From Micromussa lordhowensis (lineage: Eukaryota > Cnidaria > Anthozoa > Scleractinia > Lobophylliidae), in NCBI GenBank assembly GCA_964020085.1, contig OZ026601.1, positions 32,374,348 through 32,438,347 of the forward strand: DNA of 64,000 bases, read 5' to 3'. The position numbers were made by a program, and so were the translations under genes. Shown one piece after another: positions 10,346 to 18,961 of this stretch. Each line of letters begins with the position of its first letter. The stretch's first letter is position 1. Under the pieces are notes generated by a model. It made no database searches, had not been told where the DNA came from, and saw only the letters and a list, made by a program, of their open reading frames with translations.

Positions 10346-13300
10346 TTTACTAAATACTCTGACCGGATAGTTCGCATCTTATGCCTCATAGTATTACATT
10401 TTTGTAAAGTATTGAGATAATCAGAGAGAGATAATTCACTCTTAATGACATTCTTTTTGACACCCTTAGCAGTCTTGTTTTCCTTGTTTTCTGTCTTGTA
10501 TGAATACATTTTACTTTTTAGACCAACAAATTCTGTAATAGTATCACCAGCTGTTTCATCTTTGAATTTACCAATTACTTTTTTATTTCCTGCAAAATGG
10601 AAATCTGACGATTTGGGATAATCACTATTGTCAAATAGGTCCTTGTCTTTATAGAAGTCACTATATATGTCTTCTGCTTTTATATGGTAAAATAAAGAGT
10701 CAGTATCAGTAAAAAGTAACTTTGCATCAGGGTATTTTTTTCTGATATAGTTGTAATGGAACTCATACATTAATGTTTTACTCATGTCCAAAATAGAGAA
10801 ACCAACATAAGATGGTTTATCTAAGAATAAACAGGCCTTTTTCATCTGTACACCAACTAAATTTTCATCAAATATTTTACTGGAAACGTAGGTTGGTTGT
10901 CTAGTCAATTTCAATAAATGTTTCGGATCAGTTTCTAATTGAATATTAGATCTTTTTCTCAGGTTTTCCATAGTTTTACCAAACACAGAGTTATTCATCA
11001 GCTTAAAGAAGTCTTTCTCAAAACTATTCTTAGCCATTGTTCTCTTTTCAGTGTTAAAATCAATGTATCGTTTCATCCAAGGTCGCTGAGTAAATTCCAA
11101 TACTCTATGAATCTTCTTTAACTTCATACCAAGAGATAAATAAAGCTGCAAATTTCTGTAATGTAATACATATTTTTCTTTATTCCTTAGATTAGGAACC
11201 AACTTGTGAACTCTACCACTGCTAATATTTTCTGAATCTTTTAAATCTTTGCAATACTTTGACAACATATCATCAGTGATTAAAATCTTTTCTGGTGCTA
11301 ATGGATAATCATTATGCAAATCGTGTAGCTCTTCCGGATATTCTAAATCTACCTCTAAAACGACACCTTTTCTAGTATCATTTGTGTAATTTTCTAAGAT
11401 GAAATCTTCAGGATCCTCAAAATCTTCAGAGGGAATCCATTTGAAATCTCCAGTTGGAAGTGACTGTGACATAGCCCATCCATAAAGGTTATTTGCATCC
11501 AAATACATTAAATAGGTACTCGCCTCATCCGGATTGTAATCCTTCATATACTTGTTGTTTGCAACAGCATGTCTGTGTGTAATGGTACTAATCCCACCTC
11601 TCATACCTTTTTCAATGAATAGTTGTTGATCTAGGTCTGCGATTAAGTCTAGATTTATCCCTGTCATTCTCAGTAATGCATCCCATGATAACCCAGGTGC
11701 AGAGTAATAATGACAAGGATCCAACCTATAATACTCCAGACAAGTGCTTCTAAAACTTTCAAATACATCAGCTAAGAGTAGAACATCTGTCCGCAAATAT
11801 AAATCATGATACTCACCTAAGTCTCTGATTTGGAAAGTACTCCAGACCTCCTTTGCGTGTGAGTAGTCACTCTCTGAAATATTTGTATCATTTAAAATGC
11901 TATAAAAATCTTCTATCCTTGGTAAAGACTTCTCACTGAATCGCTGGAATGAGTCCATGTAATCATAAGGGTAAACACCTTTTCGCTTTATTAATCTAAA
12001 TTGATCATCATTTGGAAAAGCTTCTCGTGAATAAAAGAATGCATCATCAGTTAAATTACTGCTTAATCTGTCTAAACTCTGACTCATAAATGAAAAACTG
12101 TCAATGAAAGTCAAATGATTACCTAGTCTAAAACCCATATATTTCTCAAAAGTACTTGCTATAACACTAATATTAAAACGATCTTTTATTTCATGAACCT
12201 TACCATTACGATCTTTAAATTCTGTAATATCATAGACTACACGATCATTTATCAGTTTTCCTAATTTTTGCATGATAAAATGACAGTCATAGCCTTTAAG
12301 ATTGTGAAAGACAACAGGAATTTTTAAATTTTTTGCACTGATAGCCCATTTTAGATTGCAATTTATATGTGCAGCGCCGCGATATTTGCCTGTTATATGG
12401 CAATGATCTCTGACTTTATTATTCATATCACCATCATCATGTATTACAAGATCTTCAGGTTTAAAACGACGCTCACAAATATGGCATACTGTACTATTTT
12501 GGAAATCTCTTTCATTTTCATCTGTCATAATTAATGGTTTCTGAAATTGTTCTCGCACTATTCTTCGACAATCTTCTAATTCTCTCATCATCTGTACAAT
12601 AAATTTATCTATAGCATCTTCTCCACGGTAAATTTCTACTGGTTTGGAATATTTATTATCATAAATACAGACTAATTTATATCCATAACCACAAGCCTTG
12701 TGACTCTGATAAGTACTCGTGTAAGATTTTTCATCAGATGGCTGGCAACCGTCTATTTTCTCTGTAATTGCTTCAAAATCAGCGTAAATGACAAAAGGCG
12801 CAGGTAACATTTTCTTGTGATTTTTGAAATAAATTGTTGACCCTTCCTCAGGCATCTTGATCACTTGGTTTTCGTTAAGAAGCAGGCAATCCTCTCTATG
12901 AATTTTGTATGTTCTCTCAGAAGAGCAACAATGGAGACAACGCAAACAAAAATATTTCCTAGCTTTATGTTTTGTGAATGAACTCATAAATCGATCGAAA
13001 TCCTTAATAAGCACATAGTGGCTGTTTCCATGCTCATCATCATCAATCCATAGTAATTCCATATGGTCTGGAAAATTAGCTTTTGATAATCTGATAGGAT
13101 AAGGAAAACCACTGATACCTTTTTTTTTATCTTCGGGCTTATAGCCAAATACACTAACATTAATCTTATTTTTCTTTTCAATCCGATTCATATCAGAAAA
13201 AGTGACAGGAAAAGAGACACCAGTGTAATCCAACCGTTTCACTGATTCCCTATCTGCCTTAGTTATTCTTTGAGGGTCTTTTTTTAATGGATTTAGGTGC

Positions 13301-13962
13301 CTGTTATGACACCATAGGAAACATTTATTGTCTGTATTTTTGGGATTGATTAAACCCTTCATAGGGTTACCTAGTTCCTTAGGTAGTTCAATATATGATG
13401 ATCCTCTTAATGGAAAGTAAGAGACAATATTAATGATATGTAATTTTACTGATTCAAAGACCCAACCAGAACCTTCAGATAGCCAAACAGCTATTAACTC
13501 TAAAATTCTTTCAATACCATTATGGAGAGACTCTTCTATATCTACTCTATTGGTCACCGTAAAAGGGCCAGCGTTAAAATAAGGTTCTCTGTAAATGACA
13601 CCATCCTCAGTACTCTTTGATAATCGAACCCTTAGTGTAGTATTGTATTTAAAACCCCTTCTATCTGATAATGATCGCATTAAAAGATCAAATATTTTTC
13701 GTTTAGTACTACTTAACTGTATTGATGGGTCATTTCTATTGACAATTGGCACTTCATAAGATTTGACATTACCTCTTAATGCATTAGATCGCTCAGTAAT
13801 AGTGATGTCTTTAGGGATAAATTTCAAATTTCTTCTAAATTCTCTTATAGTTTCAGGCCTATAATATGGAGCGATTTGATCAATCACATTTTTAACCTTA
13901 CTTTGAAGGCTTGTAGGTACAGGTTTTATAGGTCTTATTATTTTTAGCCTCGGTAAAGGCAC
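10297..13962 (-). pseudogene. Protein-primed family B DNA polymerase (PolB), 3'-truncated
   Basis: Open for 1,221 codons from a GTG at 13962; the frame extends upstream to about 14060 without an ATG. Visible parts: Pro/Arg-rich N-terminus; Cys2His2-type finger at about 338-359; Exo I YADFEA (about 394); an endonuclease VII-like Cys/His module with CHICERRF and RDHCHITGKYRG (about 493-537); Exo II FHNLKGYDCHF; Exo III YLRTDVLLLADVF (about 722); motif A YLDANNLYG (about 819); motif B KLMNNSVFGKTMEN (about 987); motif C FTDTDSLFYH (about 1084). It copies the viral genome using a protein primer. The last codons are foreign foldback sequence and the true tail lies at 8763-8880. The first ATG is about residue 95, so the N-terminus must come from elsewhere (see 14018). 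All catalytic motifs remain. Confidence 0.93.
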
Positions 13963-14017
13963 TGGAGCTGCTGGTGGTTTTGTGCGTGGTTTTGGTACTG
14001 GTGGGGCTGGTCTATAT

Positions 14018-14380
14018 TCAGTAGGTTTTAATGGTTCTGGTAAATTGACTGAGGGGCGCGCTTATCGGATCATCTATTAAAGTACCTCCAAGGTATGAGT
14101 CTCTTAGTCTCCTAGCTGCAATCGATCGGATTAGTCGATTTTCAACATAATCTCCATGTTTCTTAGATCTTCGTGGTTGTGGGTTGGCAGGTGGAGGTAT
14201 CAGTGGACCTTTTTTTGCTTCATTAAGCTTATGAAAATCTGTCTTTAAATGCTGATATTTTCCCCCTTTTGAATATTTTTTCTTGCATATATTACAATAC
14301 CAATGAGATGGTTTTGGTATTGTGTCCACAGATATCTTTTTGTATTTAATTTTGGGTTTAATTTTAACTTTAAAATCCAT
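14018..14380 (-). CDS. Zinc-finger ORF, probably the detached N-terminus of PolB
   Basis: Predicted 120 aa, read leftward, with a TATATATAG box directly before its ATG. It has one Cys2His2-like finger (WYCNICKKKYSKGGKYQHLKTDFH, of which C-x2-C and H-x4-H are visible) and a basic stretch with RSIAARRLRDS. It runs into the PolB frame region at 14018-14063 in a frame one base off. Because PolB has no ATG start and this ORF has the promoter-like box, the two were probably one gene split by a one-base indel, or are joined by frameshifting. An independent DNA-binding protein is the alternative. Confidence 0.7.
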   Translation of the reverse strand: MDFKVKIKPKIKYKKISVDTIPKPSHWYCNICKKKYSKGGKYQHLKTDFHKLNEAKKGPLIPPPANPQPRRSKKHGDYVENRLIRSIAARRLRDSYLGGTLIDDPISAPLSQFTRTIKTY

Positions 14381-14436
14381 CTATATATAATAATATATGT
14401 CTAATTTTTTTTTAAAATTCTTAATTTTTTTATTTA

Positions 14437-14646
14437 TTATAAATCAATTAGTGTACCAGTAACTGGATTAGTGTATTTTAGAATGTTACGCTCATGTTTC
14501 TTTGTCTTTAGATGCATATATTTTCCTCTATAAGTGTAATTTTTTCCATTTCCACATACATCACAGTACCATTCAGTATTTTTCAGTCTTTCATTGGTAA
14601 TTTTGTTCCATTTTTCTCGTTTCAATTGTTCTTCTGTTTTTTCCAT
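14437..14646 (-). CDS. Small Cys2His2 zinc-finger protein
   Basis: Predicted 69 aa, with ATTATATAA directly before the ATG. The single finger spans C29-x2-C32 and the HLKTKKH histidines. The spacing and the HLKT signature match the finger in the ORF just to the left (14018), so the two are paralogous modules. Likely nucleic-acid binding; the role in the virus is unknown. Confidence 0.65.
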   Translation of the reverse strand: MEKTEEQLKREKWNKITNERLKNTEWYCDVCGNGKNYTYRGKYMHLKTKKHERNILKYTNPVTGTLIDL

Positions 14647-14677
14647 TTATATAATTATTTATAATATTCTAATTTTT

Positions 14678-16390
14678 TTAAATAATTTTTTTTAAATCCC
14701 CAGCTGGCACCCAACTGTTAAATTCGTCTGGGTAACCTTTCCATTTGACTAATGCTTTTCCTTTTGACTTTCTGATAATTTTCTCTATTCTATAGACCTC
14801 TTGATCTGTCTTTTGTAACTCTTCTCTGTAGAAAGTACCCTTAATCACTTCACCATTTAAGTCTTTTATCTTATAAGTAATAGGATTAGTGAATCTAATT
14901 TCGTCTATGATGAAAACTTCTTCAGTCCAATTAGGAGTATAGCCTTTATCAAAGGTCACCCTTTTGTATTTGCTTATTCGGACTCTATCACCTACTCTAA
15001 ATTCGGGTTTTCGATTTGTTTTTGTTTTTTTGATTTCTCTCGCTAAATCACCATATAAATTAAAATAAACTTTTCCATAGTTTTCAGGTTTTCTAGCTTG
15101 GATAGGCGTCATTCCTATTGATCTATGTTGGCTGTTGTTGTAAGAGGCGAGTATTTTAGGAAGGATGTCAACGTAGACTGTATTGTTTTGCATAGTGAAT
15201 CTCTTATACATTTTATCTTTGATAGTTCTATTCCATCTCTCACAAACTGCTGATTTCTCTTCGTTTTCAGTGGAATAGACCTTTATCTTATCCTTAGCTA
15301 AGAGATCCAACACATTTTTGTTATAATATTCTTTTCCTTTGTCTACCCATAACATTTTAGGCTTATTTTTCACTAATAAGCTTTCAAACGCTTTAGCGAC
15401 TTCTAAACCTGTTTTTGTCTTTAGAGGTACTATCCAACCATATTTACTGAAAAGGTCTAAGACCATTAGTAGATATTTATAACCTCGATTCCATTTGCTA
15501 AGCTTTTGCATATCAACTAAGTCTGAACACCAGATATCATCTACATTATGTGCAATGACTCTTCGCTTGGTAAAATTTCGTTTTATAGGTTTGTGTAACT
15601 CATTAGCTAGCGCTTCCCATGTGTCTAAATTTTTAGCGTTTTTTTTTTTTTTTTTTACTCCTAAACCAAGTTTTTGTTTTGTATTAATAGTGTTTCTAGC
15701 CAGCCAATGACCCCACTGTCTCTCATTCCAGGGAATTGCATCTAAAGCTTGGACCATTTTCTTGTCAGCCACATTTTTACATGATTTTACATTTACTCCC
15801 TTATCAGCACATACTGAGTAATCAACATCGTGTTGCATGGCTATAGCATCTGTCTTACCTGTTGGCTGATCATAGATTTCATAGATTTGGCCAGTATCAC
15901 GATCCCATTTTACTTGTTTTTCTAAATCATTGTAAGGACCAGTATATTTGTGTCCTGGAAGAGTCCAACCAGCTTTCGGTTTAGGTAACTTACCTATTGC
16001 TTTATGAATATCGAGACCCCTTCCCCTTCCCCTTCCCCTTCCACTGATTTTTTTAGAAATATCATCAGCCAGAGAGTCAATTGCTCTATTCAAATACCTT
16101 TTACCAATGCCTTTAACTTTGTCTTTTACATAGTCAGATTTTATTGCTCGACTAGCTCCCCTTTTACCTAGGTTGTACAATCCTTTTGCACCAGCAGCTA
16201 ACCCTTTGACAATTAGTTCATCAAAACCGCTTCCTTGCATTTCCGCTTTAGATATAAAACGAAATTTTGTAATTCCACATTCAGCACAAATACATCGCAT
16301 TGCATTTCTACCATTTTTTGTAATTACAAAAGTTTCAGAATTAGGTACACATTCTGTCCTTTTTCTTTGTCGAACGCAATAAGATAACAT
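14678..16390 (-). CDS. Fused DUF5679-like / PLA2-like / integrase-chromodomain protein
   Basis: Predicted 570 aa in one frame. Residues 1-46 are a DUF5679-like zinc module (YCVRQRK ... NGRNA ... CAECGITK), a paralogue of the gene at 16465. Residues 145-235 resemble the parvovirus-type phospholipase A2 domain: calcium loop YTGPYN (149-154) and HD dyad in QHDVDY (187-188). A poly-lysine run (246-250), encoded by an A18 tract at 15639-15656, leads into an RVE integrase with catalytic D290, D350 and E384. A chromodomain follows (about 527-570, VKWKGYPDEFNSW). PLA2 domains help virions breach membranes; the integrase inserts the element. In other Polintons these are usually separate genes, so the fusion is unusual and depends on tract length. 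Confidence 0.9.
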   Translation of the reverse strand: MLSYCVRQRKRTECVPNSETFVITKNGRNAMRCICAECGITKFRFISKAEMQGSGFDELIVKGLAAGAKGLYNLGKRGASRAIKSDYVKDKVKGIGKRYLNRAIDSLADDISKKISGRGRGRGRGLDIHKAIGKLPKPKAGWTLPGHKYTGPYNDLEKQVKWDRDTGQIYEIYDQPTGKTDAIAMQHDVDYSVCADKGVNVKSCKNVADKKMVQALDAIPWNERQWGHWLARNTINTKQKLGLGVKKKKKNAKNLDTWEALANELHKPIKRNFTKRRVIAHNVDDIWCSDLVDMQKLSKWNRGYKYLLMVLDLFSKYGWIVPLKTKTGLEVAKAFESLLVKNKPKMLWVDKGKEYYNKNVLDLLAKDKIKVYSTENEEKSAVCERWNRTIKDKMYKRFTMQNNTVYVDILPKILASYNNSQHRSIGMTPIQARKPENYGKVYFNLYGDLAREIKKTKTNRKPEFRVGDRVRISKYKRVTFDKGYTPNWTEEVFIIDEIRFTNPITYKIKDLNGEVIKGTFYREELQKTDQEVYRIEKIIRKSKGKALVKWKGYPDEFNSWVPAGDLKKII

Positions 16391-16464
16391 ATATTAATTA
16401 ATATTATAATAAATATATGTTAATCTATTGTTAATCTATTGTTAACTATTGTAAAGTTCCTTTA

Positions 16465-16701
16465 CTATAATATAGCTCCTATGAGGGGAATTCCCTTAAA
16501 TGGACTGTTTTTACCCAGTAATAGCCCTTTTCCTTTTCTACCTCTTCCTACCGTACCTGACTTAACAAATTTAGTTTTTGTTATCCCACATTCTGCGCAT
16601 TTACATTTCATCATGGCACGACCATTTCTTGTCTGTACAACCCTTTCTGAACCAGGAACGCACTCTGTCTGTTTTCGTTGTTTTACACAATAGCTTTTCA
16701 T
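16465..16701 (-). CDS. DUF5679-like small zinc-binding protein
   Basis: Predicted 78 aa; ATAATATAG precedes the ATG. The pattern YCVKQRK ... TRNGRAMMKCKCAECGITK is shared with the N-terminus of the neighbouring 570-aa protein. A glycine/lysine-rich stretch and a short hydrophobic end (PLIGAIL) follow. The first CxxC position is C-x-x-x-K, so the zinc site may be partial. Such basic peptides with NGR-CxxCG signatures occur in several virus groups. A virion core role like that of small basic adenovirus peptides is possible but unproven. Confidence 0.65.
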   Translation of the reverse strand: MKSYCVKQRKQTECVPGSERVVQTRNGRAMMKCKCAECGITKTKFVKSGTVGRGRKGKGLLLGKNSPFKGIPLIGAIL

Positions 16702-16734
16702 CTATATTATAATTATTTTTTTTATTATTATATA

Positions 16735-16968
16735 ATGGAAGAAATTGAAATTGACAATGAAATACGTAGAATAGAAGCGATGTATAAACATTACAAACTT
16801 CTTTATAGAAAAATTGCCTTTTTATGTTGTTCTGGAGAAACTAAAAGAGTGAGAAATCTGAGAAATAGTTTGAAAAAAGATTTAAAAAAAATCCGACAAA
16901 TCAAACAAATCCAACAAAATATAACTCCTTTCACGCACCTGACGTTGCAGAAGTCCTCAAAGCAATAG
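16735..16968 (+). CDS. Small helical basic protein, unknown function
   Basis: Predicted 77 aa, starting at MEEIEIDNEI directly after a TATTATATA box. Highly charged and helical (KKDLKKIRQIKQIQQN), probably a coiled coil. It is the only rightward gene within the leftward block and is transcribed divergently from 16465-16701, with start codons 33 bp apart. Its end overlaps the end of the protease gene by 12 bp. No family recognised. Confidence 0.55.
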   Translation: MEEIEIDNEIRRIEAMYKHYKLLYRKIAFLCCSGETKRVRNLRNSLKKDLKKIRQIKQIQQNITPFTHLTLQKSSKQ

Positions 16969-17454
16969 TTTAAAATAGTTTTCTATGAATTTTTCATTCT
17001 CTTCTGTGTCAAAGCTAAAAACTTGCAATAAATCGAAATAATCTACTCCTTTATGCATTTCATTCAAGAAATACAAGCAAAAATAGCCACAGGTTGTAGT
17101 ATAGAGATTCTGTATTTGCTGGTTTTGGTGTAATAAATTTAAGTTTTTCTCTTTTGCATGGTTTACCAACTCTTGAAAAGGTGGCATACCAAAAGAGTCA
17201 AAGTAATTTATTGTACCATCACGAACATAGGTTGTAACCCAATGACTACCACTCATATAATGAGGTTCTAAATTATAAATAAAAAGCGCTAACTTATGAT
17301 TATGAGGTACAGTCTGATCTCTACTTAAAACATTCTCTATAGGTATCTTCAAGTATTTACACCAATCTAAAAGATCAAAATTACTCATTGGGATATCTTT
17401 ATGGAATTTAGGCTTTTTTACCTTTTTTTTTTTTTTTTTCCTCCCCTGCCCCAT
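16957..17454 (-). CDS. Adenain-like cysteine protease (C5)
   Basis: Predicted 165 aa from the ATG at 17454; the core begins about residue 23. Catalytic residues visible: H71 in GSHWVTTY, D86 in YFDSFG, Q113/Q115 before NLYTT, C122 in TTCGYFCLYFL. This is the order of adenovirus protease, which matures capsid proteins. Unlike its neighbours it has no TATATA box at its start. It begins inside the upstream gene at an A17 tract, in the -1 frame. It may therefore be made largely as a frameshift fusion to the upstream virion protein. Length is near that of other Polinton proteases. Confidence 0.92.
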   Translation of the reverse strand: MGQGRKKKKKKVKKPKFHKDIPMSNFDLLDWCKYLKIPIENVLSRDQTVPHNHKLALFIYNLEPHYMSGSHWVTTYVRDGTINYFDSFGMPPFQELVNHAKEKNLNLLHQNQQIQNLYTTTCGYFCLYFLNEMHKGVDYFDLLQVFSFDTEENEKFIENYFKLLL

Positions 17455-18131
17455 GTCCCAATAAAAGGTGGTGGAGCCATAGGCATTCCCATACGAGGAC
17501 CTCCTCCTCCATCCGATTTCCCCATTCTAGGACCTCCTCTTCCTTTTATACTTCCTCCTTTTAATGCATCAAGAATCATTGGAATACCAATACTAGCTAT
17601 TAACGTTCCAATACCATTACCTACTTGTCGTTGTGTCAGTCGGAAAAGTAAGTCTTCTCCACCTTTATGAGCTCGGGCTAAATCTCCTATTTGTCCTTTA
17701 GTCAGTAGATCACCCAATTGAGCTAACATAAATAGTTTATTATTTGGTACTTGATACATTTGTCCGCCACTAATTTTCTTAACTATTTGACTAGCACCTT
17801 CAGAAGCTAACCCTGCTAGAGCAGACAATCCTAGTGTTTTACCGATAGTTGGTGCTACATTCTTTAATACTGGCAATATTGAGCTAAAGATACCAGACCC
17901 AGTTTGTCGCCTGATATTATACTTTGATATAGTAATTACCATTCCTCGATTAGCTGTTTTGGCCTTAGCGAGTCTCTTAACAGTATTCATTGGTACCATA
18001 AGAACATCGGAACCACTTAACGCATTTTTACTTAAGCGTAAACTTATTTCTTCTCTGTTTCTGTAAGCATTAGATAGTTTTCGTTTTTGACCTTCAGAAA
18101 GGTTTACAGAAATTTGATGTAGTTCAGTCAT
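17418..18131 (-). CDS. Putative minor virion protein, glycine-rich with membrane-active segment
   Basis: Predicted 237 aa; AATATATA abuts the ATG. The N-terminal part begins MTELHQISVNLSEGQKRK. The middle has amphipathic or hydrophobic stretches (LGLSALAGLASEGAS, LIASIGIPMILDAL). The tail is Gly/Pro/Met-rich, ending in lysines coded by an A17 tract followed at once by a stop. The pattern recurs, as I remember, in cnidarian Polintons, where a core or membrane-lytic role like adenovirus pVI/pX is a reasonable guess. A -1 slip on the A-tract would continue into the protease. Confidence 0.65.
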   Translation of the reverse strand: MTELHQISVNLSEGQKRKLSNAYRNREEISLRLSKNALSGSDVLMVPMNTVKRLAKAKTANRGMVITISKYNIRRQTGSGIFSSILPVLKNVAPTIGKTLGLSALAGLASEGASQIVKKISGGQMYQVPNNKLFMLAQLGDLLTKGQIGDLARAHKGGEDLLFRLTQRQVGNGIGTLIASIGIPMILDALKGGSIKGRGGPRMGKSDGGGGPRMGMPMAPPPFIGTWGRGGKKKKKR

Positions 18132-18210
18132 TATATATTATTTAGGGACTTTTTTAAATTCCTAAATAATATATGTTCTGTGCCTTTGTCACAGTCTATG
18201 ACGTTATTAA

Positions 18211-18921
18211 TCAGATCCAATCATCTTCTTCATCATCATCTAAGATGAAGTCTTTAAAAATATCTTCTCGTTCTCGATATGCTACTTGCATTAATTTTGG
18301 TTTTAGACTAGCTCCAAAAGTTCCAGTTGTAATTGAAAACCAAGCAGCAATAAATTTCACTTCGCTTCTTGGACCAATTTTTACTGATTCATATCCTAAA
18401 TATTCCCGTTCCCATGTAAAAAGTCTTGTAGCTGGTATATCATTTCTAAAAAAGAGATTAAACTCCATCTTTGATGGGTAATCTTGATACACTCTCTCTT
18501 CATCAACAATTTTATACGGTTTTTTACAGATTCTTTTCCAAGAACCACCTTGACCGTATTCATCATAACCTGATACAGCTTCTCTTGGTATTTTTTTTTT
18601 ATTTTTGGTATTTAAAGAATGTATATAATCAATGAAGAATTGATCCAATTCTTTGGCTTTTTCTAGATATTCCCCATCACAACTAATTTGCATGCTAGTA
18701 CCTTGATATTCTCCATTTTTATCATAATTTTCATTTAAACCGAACGGAGTATATCCTTCATATTTAACAAACAATGGCTTTCCATTGTATAATATTCCAA
18801 TCTGTGTTCCATTGTGCTTGTTTGGCTTTGGTTTTGAAAAAGTTATCTTTGAAGGGTTAAGATCTAGAAAATTGACTATTTCTTTGTCTGCTCTTTCGTT
18901 CTGACTCTCTTTAACTCTCAT
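18211..18921 (-). CDS. Unknown 236-aa protein with acidic tail, SSB-like
   Basis: ATAATATAT abuts the ATG. The body is mixed alpha/beta-like (GTQIGILYNGKPLFVKYEGYTPFG, EFNLFFRNDIPATRLF), and it ends in a run of aspartates and glutamates capped by W-I. An acidic tail ending in an aromatic residue is typical of replication-type single-stranded-DNA-binding proteins, and the body resembles an NCLDV family sometimes proposed to bind ssDNA. A protein-primed replicon needs such a protein. The assignment is inference only. Confidence 0.5.
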   Translation of the reverse strand: MRVKESQNERADKEIVNFLDLNPSKITFSKPKPNKHNGTQIGILYNGKPLFVKYEGYTPFGLNENYDKNGEYQGTSMQISCDGEYLEKAKELDQFFIDYIHSLNTKNKKKIPREAVSGYDEYGQGGSWKRICKKPYKIVDEERVYQDYPSKMEFNLFFRNDIPATRLFTWEREYLGYESVKIGPRSEVKFIAAWFSITTGTFGASLKPKLMQVAYREREDIFKDFILDDDEEDDWI

Positions 18922-18961
18922 ATATATTATATTAAAATATTTTTTCTAAATATTAATTTTT

